DNA of 64,000 nucleotides from Candidatus Zixiibacteriota bacterium (GCA_024276275.1 JAJRXM010000081.1:16884-80883), one strand, 5' to 3'; positions 50,228 to 60,988 are shown, counted from the stretch's first letter. Notes: generated by a model from the sequence alone, not told the origin. Numbers and translations: made by a program.

Positions 50228-51481
50228 TTATTTTAAAATCTTCAAACTTTCATAAAGAAGTTTCATTACTTTTAAATACCAATTTTTCCTCAATCTTCTT
50301 AACTCTTTTGTTGCAAGTCCTACTAATGCACAACCGGTGTAAAACTTCAGTTCATTCATATCAATTTCTATATTATTGTTTTTTCTATATGAATCTAAGA
50401 ATTGATTAAAAATATCCTCCGATGAACTGATTAGCGATTTTAATTCCATTTTTTTTAACTGTGCGTAAAAGCTTCCCAAATCCGCAACAGGAGAACCGAT
50501 TGCTACGCTGTCTAAATCAATAAGCCAAGTTTTTGATTCACCGAGCAATATCTGCCCCTGATGAAAATCACCATGAATTACTACAGGTTGAGAATTTTCC
50601 ATTTCAGTTAATTTACGTTTAAGACAAGTTCTAATCTGCTCCAGCTTTATTTTTATCTCATCGTTTCCGCAAGAGAGAATTTTACAAGAACGTTCAAACT
50701 GGTTCAAATAAGAAGCAGCATCTTTATCTATAAGGCCATTAATCTTTAAAGTATGTAGTTCTGATAATGCCTTTACGACCAAATTCATCTCAGAAGTGTC
50801 TAAGTCTAAAAGTTTTTCGGCAAAAGAAACGCCAGGTACTATTTCTTGAATTAAAAGAGAATCTTTCTTTGAATAATGCAGTATCGGAGGTACATCAAAT
50901 GAATTTGTTTTGTCCATACTCCTAATCACTCTTAAAGTACCTTCAAACGAATCTTTTACTTTTTCAGACAGCTCTATTCGGGCAATTACATTTTTATAAG
51001 TATGAGACGCATAGGTCAGAGAATTACAATTCACTACATATCTTGTTTCCGGCTTGTATCTTATAACTTTTTTGATAGAAACCGCTTCGTCATCGGTAAG
51101 AGGTGTTAGATTCAGTTTTTCATCAAATGGAAACTTACAGACCAATATATTGGAATCCATAAAAAGTGCATAGTTGTTTTTAGAATCTTTTAAGCCGACA
51201 ATATCTTTTGCTACTTTCAAAAATATCTCATTATTCATACATCTTATATAATATCTTTGTAATTCCTGAGACTCATCTGACTTAACTAAAAAACTGACAA
51301 TGTAACTTTTTTTAGGGCTGTATCTTATATGTGATATTTTAGAACATTCCAATTTTACATCTTGAGGTATTGAGAAAGCAGACCTAACAAGATGCAGTAA
51401 TTCCTGTGGATTGATAAGTTTCTTCAACGGAAGGTTCTTATCCTCGGGAATCATCAGTTCGTTTTCTGTAGTATGCATCAT
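50228..51481 (-). CDS. Aminoglycoside phosphotransferase/choline-kinase-fold protein (kinase-like 1)
   Basis: VIHGDFHQGQILLGESKTWLIDLDSVAIGSPVADLGSFYAQL. Confidence 0.83.
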   Translation of the reverse strand: MMHTTENELMIPEDKNLPLKKLINPQELLHLVRSAFSIPQDVKLECSKISHIRYSPKKSYIVSFLVKSDESQELQRYYIRCMNNEIFLKVAKDIVGLKDSKNNYALFMDSNILVCKFPFDEKLNLTPLTDDEAVSIKKVIRYKPETRYVVNCNSLTYASHTYKNVIARIELSEKVKDSFEGTLRVIRSMDKTNSFDVPPILHYSKKDSLLIQEIVPGVSFAEKLLDLDTSEMNLVVKALSELHTLKINGLIDKDAASYLNQFERSCKILSCGNDEIKIKLEQIRTCLKRKLTEMENSQPVVIHGDFHQGQILLGESKTWLIDLDSVAIGSPVADLGSFYAQLKKMELKSLISSSEDIFNQFLDSYRKNNNIEIDMNELKFYTGCALVGLATKELRRLRKNWYLKVMKLLYESLKILK

Positions 51482-51499
51482 TTTAATCTCTACTATTTA

Positions 51500-53341
51500 T
51501 TATTTAAACACGGAAAAATGTTCTTTAAGCATCTTTGCGTCTATTGAAAAGAATTTTTTAAATGCACCTTCTTTGCTTAGAAGCTCCTCGGGTGTTCCTT
51601 GCTCAATCATTCTTACGTCGTTAATAAAAATAACCCAATCTGCTAAAGGAAGGAAATTAATTCTATGAGTAATAATCAACATAGTTTTATCTTTTTTAAG
51701 TCTTTGCAATATCTCTTTGGCATCTTTTTCCGCATGAACATCAAGACCGGTAGCAGGTTCATCAAATATCATTACCGGTGATTTTCGCATAGCAGCTCTG
51801 GCAAATGAAATCTTCTGTCTTTGACCGCCCGATAATGTCAGTCCGCCTTCACCGACCAATGTTTCATACCCTTCTCTAAAATTCATAATAAAATCATGAG
51901 CTCCTGCTAACTTAGCGGCTTCTATGATTTCTTCAATACTCGCTTTATTTTTACTAAAAGATATATTTTCAGCAATAGACGTTCTAAATAAAAATGTTTC
52001 CTGAGCAAGTGGAGATATTCTTTTTCGCAAACTTCGTACTTTGTAATCATCAATATTTTTACCGTCAATGGTAATCTCACCACTTGAAGGCTTATACAAT
52101 CGCAAGACTAATTTAGCTATAGTTGATTTTCCGGCCCCTGTCGGACCAAAAATAATAGTCGTCTTTTGCTTAGGGATAGAACAGGAAAAGTCCATAAGTA
52201 TTTGCTGTTCAGGTGTATATGAAAAATTAATAGATTTAAATTCTATATCACCTTTGATTTGCTGTGCGGACAACCCGTCAGCTTTTTCAAGGACCTCGGG
52301 TTCCATTTCAAGCAGCTCAATAGTTTTCTCGCCACGTATTGTTGCTTTTGCTATTTTAGCAGATATCTGGGCAACATTTTTTAGCGGGCGATAAATACCT
52401 CGTAAATAGGACAAGAAGATTAATAAATCTCCGGGAGAAATTTCTTCTAACATTGCTTTTTGAGCACCGACCCATAAAACCGCACACATACCGACCGCAG
52501 TAATAATATCAACAATCCGTGCGTAGTTCGCAGTTAATCGGGCAGTTTTTACATTTGCCGATATATCTTTGTCTATCGAACGTCCGATTAATCTTTCTCT
52601 TCTCTTTTCTTGTGAGAATGTTTTTACCTGCGAAATCCCGGCAAATGTTTCCTGAACAGAGGCTACGATTTTTCCATACATCAACCGCTGTTTACGGGCC
52701 GAATCTTTTATTTTAAATGAAAACTTCATGGCAGTTAAAGCAAAAAATGGAAGAGCTGCTACTGCTATAAGAGCAAGCTGCCAATCAAGCCAAAACATAA
52801 TACCAAACATTCCGATTATAAGAATTATCTGGCTTGCTAAATTGATAACCATAGATATAAGTAAATCCTGCAACAAACTTATATCACTGGTCATTCGGGT
52901 CATTAATTCACCTGTCTCACGATAATCATGATATGACAAAGGTAGTCGTTGAACGTGTGAGAATAGTTGCATTCTGATATTGGCAACAAGATGGTGCCCG
53001 ACTATTTTGGAATATATTCCATAAGTGTATGTCAATAAACCACGCAAGACGGCAACAAGTAAAATTCCTAATGCTGCTAATGCCAAAACAGTCATAGGGT
53101 CAAAATTATTTAAAAATGACAGTACTTCATCAGTTTTTATTTTTCCACTTTTAATTAAGACATAATCAAAAACTATTTTCAGCGGCCACGGACGAAGTAG
53201 AGATAAAAGAGTAACACCCAGCAGAGACATAGACCCGACAACAAGACGCATCTTATGTTGTTTCAAATGTCCGCCGAAATGTTTAAAAATTCGCCTCAGC
53301 GATTTAAATCTAATTTTCGGTAAATTATATTTTATCCGCAT
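51500..53341 (-). CDS. ABC exporter (MsbA-like, fused TMD-NBD)
   Basis: GPTGAGKSTIAKLVLRLYKPSSGEI, LSGGQRQKISFARAAMRKSPVMIFDEPATGLD. Confidence 0.93.
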   Translation of the reverse strand: MRIKYNLPKIRFKSLRRIFKHFGGHLKQHKMRLVVGSMSLLGVTLLSLLRPWPLKIVFDYVLIKSGKIKTDEVLSFLNNFDPMTVLALAALGILLVAVLRGLLTYTYGIYSKIVGHHLVANIRMQLFSHVQRLPLSYHDYRETGELMTRMTSDISLLQDLLISMVINLASQIILIIGMFGIMFWLDWQLALIAVAALPFFALTAMKFSFKIKDSARKQRLMYGKIVASVQETFAGISQVKTFSQEKRRERLIGRSIDKDISANVKTARLTANYARIVDIITAVGMCAVLWVGAQKAMLEEISPGDLLIFLSYLRGIYRPLKNVAQISAKIAKATIRGEKTIELLEMEPEVLEKADGLSAQQIKGDIEFKSINFSYTPEQQILMDFSCSIPKQKTTIIFGPTGAGKSTIAKLVLRLYKPSSGEITIDGKNIDDYKVRSLRKRISPLAQETFLFRTSIAENISFSKNKASIEEIIEAAKLAGAHDFIMNFREGYETLVGEGGLTLSGGQRQKISFARAAMRKSPVMIFDEPATGLDVHAEKDAKEILQRLKKDKTMLIITHRINFLPLADWVIFINDVRMIEQGTPEELLSKEGAFKKFFSIDAKMLKEHFSVFK

Positions 53342-54599
53342 GATCTTTTTTTGTCTCTTCTTCTACTAACTTAATTTTTGCTATAGCAAATATCTCTTCC
53401 ACATCGCTTAATCGTGATTCCCAGGAATGTTTTGTTGATGCTTCAAGCAATGCCTGCTTACTTATTTTCTCACGTAAGACGTTATCATTTTTCAGACGTA
53501 TAATAGCAGAACTTAATTCTTTTATATCTCCAGCAGGTACTAATAATCCGTTGACTTCATGTTTCATCAAATCTGATATCTGTCCTATTTCAGATGCAAC
53601 AATCGGTTTTCCGGCTGCCATATATTCAAATAGTTTCAAAGGTGAGAAATAAAAGTTATCAAGTTTTGGATAGGGTGCTGTTACCACATCAAGTCTTGCG
53701 ATATGAGCAGGAATAGTATCATGAGCAACAGCTCCGACAAATTCAACTTTATCACTTACTTGCAGTGACTTACAGAGTTCCTGTAATTGTTCAATATATT
53801 CCTTTTGACCGCCACCGACAAGACAAAGCCTGATACTCTCATCTTTTTTTTGAATTTCAGCAAACGATTTAATCAGCAAATCAACACCGTGCCAAGGTTT
53901 GATAGAACCGACAAATCCGACCACAAACTGACCGGTAGATTTATCAGAACCTTCAATTGATTTATTACCGTTTATTTTATAGTTATCAATTGATACACCG
54001 TTTGGAACTGTTGTTACTTGTGATTTTGGAGCAATCCCTAAAACATATTCTTTCAATTTATCAGAGACTGTAATAATATGATCCGCTGTTGTAAATAAAA
54101 ATTTCTCTACTGATTTTGCTAAAGCTAATTGGTTTAACTGACGAAACTCCGAGGCCTCTAACACCAAAGGTGCATTAACTTCTAGAATAAACGGAATCTT
54201 ATTGTTTTTAGCAAATACCAATCCGGCCGTTGAAAATATAGAATATCGTTCATACAACAAACTGAACTCATGTTCCTGATAAATCGAGGCAATCTTCTGG
54301 CCTATTGCGTCATTACGATAGTAATCTGATGCTTCTTTAATTGTATGCTTATCTTCGTTTTTTTCTTCTTTACCGTTCATGAAATCTATGTTGGCAAACC
54401 CGGGAAGTTGATATACGGGATACTCATGGTTGTTTTCAACATCAGAAACAATCCTCGAGGCAGCAATAACAGGTTCATAACCTTTGGTCACAAGAGTCTT
54501 GAGAAATTCACGAATATGAATCGAGGCACCTTTTGTCCCGCCATACGGAATACCTCTATCAGAAGACAGATATAATACTTTTACTTTTTTAGCAGCCAT
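53325..54599 (-). CDS. Glycosyltransferase family 4
   Basis: GTKGASIHIREFL, VPNGVSIDNYKI, VGFVGSIKPWHGVDLLI, SPLKLFEYMAAGKPIVAS. Confidence 0.9.
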   Translation of the reverse strand: MAAKKVKVLYLSSDRGIPYGGTKGASIHIREFLKTLVTKGYEPVIAASRIVSDVENNHEYPVYQLPGFANIDFMNGKEEKNEDKHTIKEASDYYRNDAIGQKIASIYQEHEFSLLYERYSIFSTAGLVFAKNNKIPFILEVNAPLVLEASEFRQLNQLALAKSVEKFLFTTADHIITVSDKLKEYVLGIAPKSQVTTVPNGVSIDNYKINGNKSIEGSDKSTGQFVVGFVGSIKPWHGVDLLIKSFAEIQKKDESIRLCLVGGGQKEYIEQLQELCKSLQVSDKVEFVGAVAHDTIPAHIARLDVVTAPYPKLDNFYFSPLKLFEYMAAGKPIVASEIGQISDLMKHEVNGLLVPAGDIKELSSAIIRLKNDNVLREKISKQALLEASTKHSWESRLSDVEEIFAIAKIKLVEEETKKDHADKI

Positions 54600-54603
54600 A
54601 CTT

Positions 54604-55863
54604 TTAGTTTGCCTTAATCGTGTTCATTTTTTCTGTTTTATCTTTATTCATTTCTAAATCTTCTACAAACATTTGTAACAGTTTTCCTGCGTTGTTTTTT
54701 AATGAAAATCTGCTTTCAGCAACTACTCTTCCTTTTTGAGCATATCCTTCGCGAAGCTGTGAAGACAATAAAAGTCTCTCCAGCATTTCAGATATTTGAG
54801 TCGGATTTTTCTCATCTGTTAATAATCCGTTATATTCATGCTCGATAATTTCAGGAATACCGGAAATAGCGGTCGATATCGACGGAAGACCTACTGCTAA
54901 TGCCTCAAGCAATACAGTCGGAAGAGCATCTATATTATTATCTTTTGCTATAATACAAGGCAGACAGAAAACAGTAGCCTCTTTCATTAACGTAATGACT
55001 TCTTCAGAATTTCGAGAACCCAAAAATGTTACATCATCCTGAAGTTGTAGCTCTTCCTGTAAAGCCAAAAGATTACCCTCTTCAGGACCTGACCCGGCAA
55101 TAATACACTTGAATTCGATATTTTTCTCTTTAAGTATTTTCAATGCCAGCAACAAATCATCAAATCCTTTTTTCTCTACTAGCCTGCCGACACCTAAAAT
55201 CATGTTTTTCTTTCTATTTGAATCAGCAACCGGTTGCAATACATCCAAATTAACACCGTTATACAAAACTCTAATTCTGTCTGTATCTATTTCAGGTGCC
55301 TGTTCTGTTAGATACCTTTTATTAAAATTTGTAACTGTAACTACAAAAGCAGCATGGTGCATCTTTTCAAGAAGATAATGTTCTTCCATGTCATAGACAA
55401 AAATATCTTTTGCATGAGCTGTAAAACTAAACGGAATACCACAAATACGATTAGACAAATAAGCTATTGTACTAGGAAGTGAAGCGAAATGTGCATGGAG
55501 TCTTTGGATGCCTAAAGAATGAGCCTTTGATGCTATCCACGCTGATTTCCATATATTATCTATACGGCTTGTATCTTTGTTTTTTAAGGCAGAGTTTACT
55601 AAGTTCCAAATATTATTACTATATTGTTCCAAATAGTCCCACTCGGAAGATATCCAGTTTGACCATTTTTTTATATCAAAATCATCAAGGTAGTAAATCT
55701 GTGCTTTAAGTTGTCCGATTTGAGGATGAAACTTTCCTTCGTTCGGCTTCTTTAAAGAAAACACTGTTACTTCGGCTCCCTGTCTTTCCAACTCTAAAAT
55801 TTCATTCAGAATAAAAGTCTCTGAAATTCGTGGAAACATCTTAACTACATATCCAACTTTCAT
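54604..55863 (-). CDS. Glycosyltransferase family 4
   Basis: MFPRISETFILNEILELE, LYNGVNLDVLQPV, GVGRLVEKKGFDDLL, PTVLLEALAVGLPSISTAISGIPEII. Confidence 0.9.
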   Translation of the reverse strand: MKVGYVVKMFPRISETFILNEILELERQGAEVTVFSLKKPNEGKFHPQIGQLKAQIYYLDDFDIKKWSNWISSEWDYLEQYSNNIWNLVNSALKNKDTSRIDNIWKSAWIASKAHSLGIQRLHAHFASLPSTIAYLSNRICGIPFSFTAHAKDIFVYDMEEHYLLEKMHHAAFVVTVTNFNKRYLTEQAPEIDTDRIRVLYNGVNLDVLQPVADSNRKKNMILGVGRLVEKKGFDDLLLALKILKEKNIEFKCIIAGSGPEEGNLLALQEELQLQDDVTFLGSRNSEEVITLMKEATVFCLPCIIAKDNNIDALPTVLLEALAVGLPSISTAISGIPEIIEHEYNGLLTDEKNPTQISEMLERLLLSSQLREGYAQKGRVVAESRFSLKNNAGKLLQMFVEDLEMNKDKTEKMNTIKAN

Positions 55864-55890
55864 CTTAACATCAATCCTTCGTATTAAAAT

Positions 55891-57210
55891 TTATGAAGCA
55901 AGCGACTCTTTAAGAAATAGTTTCCCGCAAAAACCGGCGAGATTGGAAGTACCGTTTAACTGAATCTGCCCTTTTTCTCTTGCTTCAACAAGTGGTAAAG
56001 ATTTACTGCTTAGTTGTGAAAATATCTTTTTTGTTAATGACTCCGCAGTTACATCATCTGGGTGCAGCATATCTACCAAGTTTAAATCGTGCAGTCGTGT
56101 AGAACGAATAAGTTGCTCATGACGATGCATGACTCTCGGAATTAGTAATGCTCTTTTGGCACAACCAAGAAGTTCCGTTACAGTATTATACCCGGCAGTA
56201 CTCACCACCAAATCACTCTTTTTAAAATAAGAGTCCGCATTATTGATAAACCGTTTAATAGTTACAGGCAATCCTGAGGCCTCTTTCCTAAAACGTTTCA
56301 CTAAATGCTCTTCCAAAAATGAACCGGTAAGAATAACAGAATCAAATGTGAGATTGTTTTTCTGTTCTCGTAACATCTGTAAATAATTACCGATAATAAT
56401 CTCTCCGGCACCATCACCACCACCGATTGTGACGGTGACCAAAGAATTTTTGCCAAGGCTCCTTGGAGGAGTATTGCCCGGCAAGTTTTTGACTATATAA
56501 TTGCAATAATATGTCTTAGCATTTAATTGACTTGAAAACTTATATTCTTTTGTCGTCTCGTATACAGACGGTGAACCATACACCATGATAAAATTATACA
56601 ACTCATCTAAGACTTCATAAATCCCATCTTTATTCCAAAGTTCACAAACATTTTCAGATGAATCTATGATGTCTCGCAATCCTAAGAGTTTCACACAGTT
56701 TGAACCACTCTTTTTAAGCCATTCAAGAGAAGGGAGCATTTCACTTTTCATCCCCAAAGGTGAATGATCAACCAGCAATAAATGCGGATTATAATCTTGG
56801 ATTGTCTGCAAAAGGATATTTGTTCGTATGTTTAATATACGTCGATATGTTGTTCCGAGAGTTCGAGCTTCATATTTTTCAGGACCTACTTTTCGAACTG
56901 CAGGTAGTTTAACATAGTCTACTCCTGGGGGAAGTTTAAACCTGTCTACAACCGGAGAACCGGTTACAAGCAGAATAGATAATTTAGGGAAGTTACTTAT
57001 CAACGCATTTGCAATTTTCAAACAGCGTTGTAAATGCCCCAGTCCGAAAGTATCATGTGAGTATATCATCACTCTGAGACCATACCCCGAAGTTAACTGA
57101 CGGAGTCGTTCAAAGTTTTCACTTTGAACATCAAAATCCAAATGGTGATATGAATTTTGAGTTTCAGATTCTAGATGATTTGAATTAAGAGTGCTAACTA
57201 ATTTATGCAT
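55891..57210 (-). CDS. MurG-like predicted glycosyltransferase (COG4671-like)
   Basis: VMIYSHDTFGLGHLQRCLKIANAL, VTIGGGDGAGEI, DLVVSTAGYNTVTELLGCAKRALLIP. Confidence 0.82.
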   Translation of the reverse strand: MHKLVSTLNSNHLESETQNSYHHLDFDVQSENFERLRQLTSGYGLRVMIYSHDTFGLGHLQRCLKIANALISNFPKLSILLVTGSPVVDRFKLPPGVDYVKLPAVRKVGPEKYEARTLGTTYRRILNIRTNILLQTIQDYNPHLLLVDHSPLGMKSEMLPSLEWLKKSGSNCVKLLGLRDIIDSSENVCELWNKDGIYEVLDELYNFIMVYGSPSVYETTKEYKFSSQLNAKTYYCNYIVKNLPGNTPPRSLGKNSLVTVTIGGGDGAGEIIIGNYLQMLREQKNNLTFDSVILTGSFLEEHLVKRFRKEASGLPVTIKRFINNADSYFKKSDLVVSTAGYNTVTELLGCAKRALLIPRVMHRHEQLIRSTRLHDLNLVDMLHPDDVTAESLTKKIFSQLSSKSLPLVEAREKGQIQLNGTSNLAGFCGKLFLKESLAS

Positions 57211-57385
57211 AAATTCTCATGTTAAAATTATAGTCTACCATATATCTCCATTTTACATGCAAAAACAAAGCCAACTTATAATAATATCGGTATAATGTTG
57301 TAATTGATTAACTTAGAGAATAAATAGGTAGGTAGAGGTCTAATATTCTAACGAGATATTGGTTCATATAAACCAATCGGGTTAT

Positions 57386-58792
57386 TTAATCTACGATATT
57401 AACTATTTTGAATATCTCATGCTTTTTAATTCTATACCTGAGAGCTTCTCTACCAAGATGTAGTTTCCGAGCAGTCAGACTTACATTGCCGTCAAATTGA
57501 CGTAAAGCATAAACTATTATCTGTTTATCTAGTTCTTCTAAATCTAAACCATTCTCAGGAATACTTATATCTATATCAGTAGCTGAATTAATTCTGATTT
57601 TCTTCGAATTAGCACCTGATAAAATCGGGAGGTTTAAATCTTCAGGATGAATTTCAGTATCGCTTTTCATAAATGTTACCCGTTCCATCAATTGTCGCAA
57701 TTCCCTCGCATTGCCGGGCCAACTATACTCAATCAGTGCTTTTTTCGCATCATCAGATAAGATTTTTTCAACTTTGTACTTTTTACTGAAATGCAGTAAG
57801 TAGAATTCAGCCAAATCGCAGATATCCTCTTTACGTTCCCTCAATGCAGGTATTTCAATTGTCAGGTTATTCAGACGGTAATACAAATCGGCTCTGAATT
57901 TTTCGGTATCTTTTAAATCTCTATTTGATGCTGCGATAATATGTACATTTACATCAATATCTTTTAATCCGCCGACACGTCTAATAGTTTTCTGTTCTAT
58001 AACTTGTAAAAGTTTTACTTGAGTCCCGATAGACAGATCGCCTATTTCGTTTAAAAAAATAGTTCCACCGTTGGCGGTATCAAATAACCCGATTTTAAAT
58101 CTGTCGGCTCCGGTAAAGGCACCTTTTTCATAGCCAAATAATTCTGCCTCTTCAAGACCTTTCGGTAATGTTGTACAATTCACTTCTATAAACGGTTTAC
58201 CGGAAAGTTTTCCGCGGTAATGTATTATTCGAGAAATCAAATCTTTTCCAACCCCTGTTTATCCTACAATCAAAACCGGTGGATAATCAGAGGCAGAAGG
58301 TAAATCCATCGTTACAACACTATCTAAAACCTTTAAGATTTTTTGCATTTTTTCAGAATTAGCAATCAAGTTGTCATCTTCAGCTTTCTCAGCTTCGATT
58401 TCATGATAATAAGAAATCTCTTGTTTTAAGCGAGTATCGTTAAGTGTCCGGTCAATCGCTAACACGACTTCATCAATATCCAATGGTTTTCGAAGAAAAT
58501 CAGAAGCACCAAAGCGTAAGGCTTCGACTACAGATGTCATAGTAGCGTAAGCTGATGTAATAATTACAGAAATACCCGGGTCATATTTTTTTATTTCCTG
58601 TAGGGCTTCGATACCTGACATCCCCGGAAGTTGTATATCAAGAAGAACTATATCTACCGGATTTTTTTTCAGATATTCTAATCCATCTTCTGAAGATGTA
58701 ACCGTGGAGCAATCATGTTTTCTTTCTTGCAACGCTCGACAAATAGATTTACCGAGTAAAATTTCATCTTCTATAAAAAGTATTTGTGCCAT
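57386..58792 (-). CDS. NtrC-family sigma-54 response regulator, interrupted by in-frame TAA in Walker A
   Basis: Receiver LFIEDEILLGKSICRAL...DIVLLDIQLPGMSG; PPVLIVG[* 58259-58261]TGVGKDLISRIIHYRG; GAFTGA; C-terminal Fis HTH ARKLHLGREALRYRIKKH. Confidence 0.9.
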
Positions 58793-58831
58793 AACACCCT
58801 ATCTACATCATTTAAAAGTAAAACGCAACCA

Positions 58832-60271
58832 TCAATTTTTAGACGGAAGCTTTATGATGATTTTAGTACCTTTGTTCTCTTCACTTTCGATTGTTAAGAC
58901 TCCGTAGTGTAAATCGATAATCTTCTTAGCTTGTGCTAAACCCAACCCGGTGCCTTTTGCTTTTGTTGTGACAAAAGCTTGAAACAATTTCTTTTTCACT
59001 TTTTCAGAAATCCCACACCCGTCATCTTCAATGACAATGATAACTCTTACAAATCCATCATCATCTTTTTCTTCTTTTGTTATGAGATTTATATTTTTGC
59101 TATTAGCTTCTAGAGCATTACTTATAAAAACGGCAATAACCTGCTCTAGTAATATCCCGTCGGCATCAATTTCAGGAACCTCCCTATAACCGGTAAAAAC
59201 AGCTACCTGAGCCGATTCAATTTTATTCTTTACAGCTAAAAGAGCCTGTTCAACAATAGTATTAACATTTATTTTTTCCTTTGTCATCGGCAAAGGCTTG
59301 GCAAAATCCAAAAACCGTTTTATCCACAAATTTAATCTATCTATTGATTCAATAATATCATCAAAATATTCGACTAACTCGGCATCTTGTTCTTTTTTCC
59401 CTCTTAAATACTGGATTGCCGCACGTATTCCCGCCAATGGGTTTTGTAAATTATGAGCTGTATATGCTGCAGCCTCACCCAATGCTAAAATTCTTTCCTG
59501 ATTACGATACCTGATTTCATACGTTTGTAATGAACGTGCCATATTGTTTATAGATTTGGCGAGATCGCCCCATTCATCCTTTTGAACTTCTTCAAGACGA
59601 GTCCTGAAATTACCTTCTGAAATTTTTTGTGTAATCCTATTAACCGATTCAATCGGACGTAACAACCATCTTTGATTTAGCATAAATAAAATAACTATAA
59701 GCATAACGACTACTGCTACAGATGATGCTATCAGCAAGACCGCTTTCTCCCCGGCTTTAGTCGAAGAATCTATATATTCAGAAATTTGATTTTGATATAA
59801 CTTATTTATTACAAAAATATCATCACTTACTTCATCAACAATCTCGCTTAACCTCCGTCGAGACTTATTCTTATCAAATTTCTTTTGTTTATTTTCTTTA
59901 TTTAAAATAATACCGTTTAAAATCCAGGCAAGTTCAACAGCTGTTTCATCAAGAGCTTCAACATGATTTCGCTCTTCTTCAATTAGAGGAACCTTGTGTA
60001 GTTCTTTAATTTTTATTTCTACATCAGCACCTAATTCGATAATTCTCTTAGCAGATACATTCTCATCGTCGATATAGTCGCGTCCTAACGTAATTTGACG
60101 ATACATCATAGAACGAAGATTCTGCACATCCATTGACCGTTCTTGGATATTTTTCAGATTGACCGCTGTTTTGTTCCATCTTTTTATTGCACTAAAAGAA
60201 ATACTGCTGACTATGATAAAAATAATCAACAGTATTCCATAAGATATAAAAAGTTTCGATTTTACAGTCAT
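58832..60271 (-). CDS. Membrane sensor histidine kinase (HAMP, HisKA, HATPase)
   Basis: RWLLRPIESVNRITQKISEGNF, AAAYTAHNLQNPLAGIRAAIQYL, EDDGCGISEKVKKKLFQAFVTTKAKGTGLGLAQAKKI. Confidence 0.92.
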   Translation of the reverse strand: MTVKSKLFISYGILLIIFIIVSSISFSAIKRWNKTAVNLKNIQERSMDVQNLRSMMYRQITLGRDYIDDENVSAKRIIELGADVEIKIKELHKVPLIEEERNHVEALDETAVELAWILNGIILNKENKQKKFDKNKSRRRLSEIVDEVSDDIFVINKLYQNQISEYIDSSTKAGEKAVLLIASSVAVVVMLIVILFMLNQRWLLRPIESVNRITQKISEGNFRTRLEEVQKDEWGDLAKSINNMARSLQTYEIRYRNQERILALGEAAAYTAHNLQNPLAGIRAAIQYLRGKKEQDAELVEYFDDIIESIDRLNLWIKRFLDFAKPLPMTKEKINVNTIVEQALLAVKNKIESAQVAVFTGYREVPEIDADGILLEQVIAVFISNALEANSKNINLITKEEKDDDGFVRVIIVIEDDGCGISEKVKKKLFQAFVTTKAKGTGLGLAQAKKIIDLHYGVLTIESEENKGTKIIIKLPSKN

Positions 60272-60288
60272 AATAAGATATGATACTT

Positions 60289-60971
60289 CTATCTATACGC
60301 TTTTACAAGAATTCTTCTTTCGGAAAAACCCGGTACTTTTCTTGCCGGCTTTAATTCATGGTCTCGATGCGTTCCGAGAATTTCTACTTTGGAAAAACCG
60401 GTCTGTTCTAATATCTCTAAAATGAAATTTTTTGTCGGAAGCATATGTAAATGACCTTTTTACTCATTTTTCGGACTAATGCCGATAATTCAGGATGTTC
60501 CAAAGGTACAGCTTCGACAAATTCCAAAAATGCGACATCATTAGTTAAATCATATACACGGTCTAAAACTTTCATCGGGAATCGTAAATGATGAAACACC
60601 GCCAAAAAGAGAACATAATCAAACCGACCTAAGTTTTTTCTTTTTAAACTGAGAACATCTGTCGACATAAATTCAACTTTAGATTGAAAAACAGATTTTA
60701 CAAATTCAAACTTTTCTTTTGCTCTCGGACTTTTATCTACAGCAATGATTTTCGTAGCACCTCTTTTTTCAAACTCAAAAGAATAGAAACCTTCGTTACA
60801 ACCTATATCCAAAACTGATTTACCGGTAAGGTCTTTAGGCAATCCCATTAACTCTATCTTTTTCGATTCTGATTCTCCCGTTTCACCTTCTGTAACTACA
60901 CCGTCTGTAAGGGGAATCGATTGATACCATTGAAATTTCCGAGCTTCCTCTTGTATAACTTTGCTATCCAC
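60289..60971 (-). CDS. SAM-dependent methyltransferase, apparent frameshift at T5/A5 run 60457-60461
   Basis: LTGKSVLDIGCNEGFYSFEFEKRGATKIIAVDKSP; with +1 nt continues ...RKMSKKGHLHMLPTKNFILEILEQTGFSKVEILGTHRDHELKPARKVPGFSERRILVKAYR*. Confidence 0.82.
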
Positions 60972-60988
60972 CTGACAATATCCTCTCT

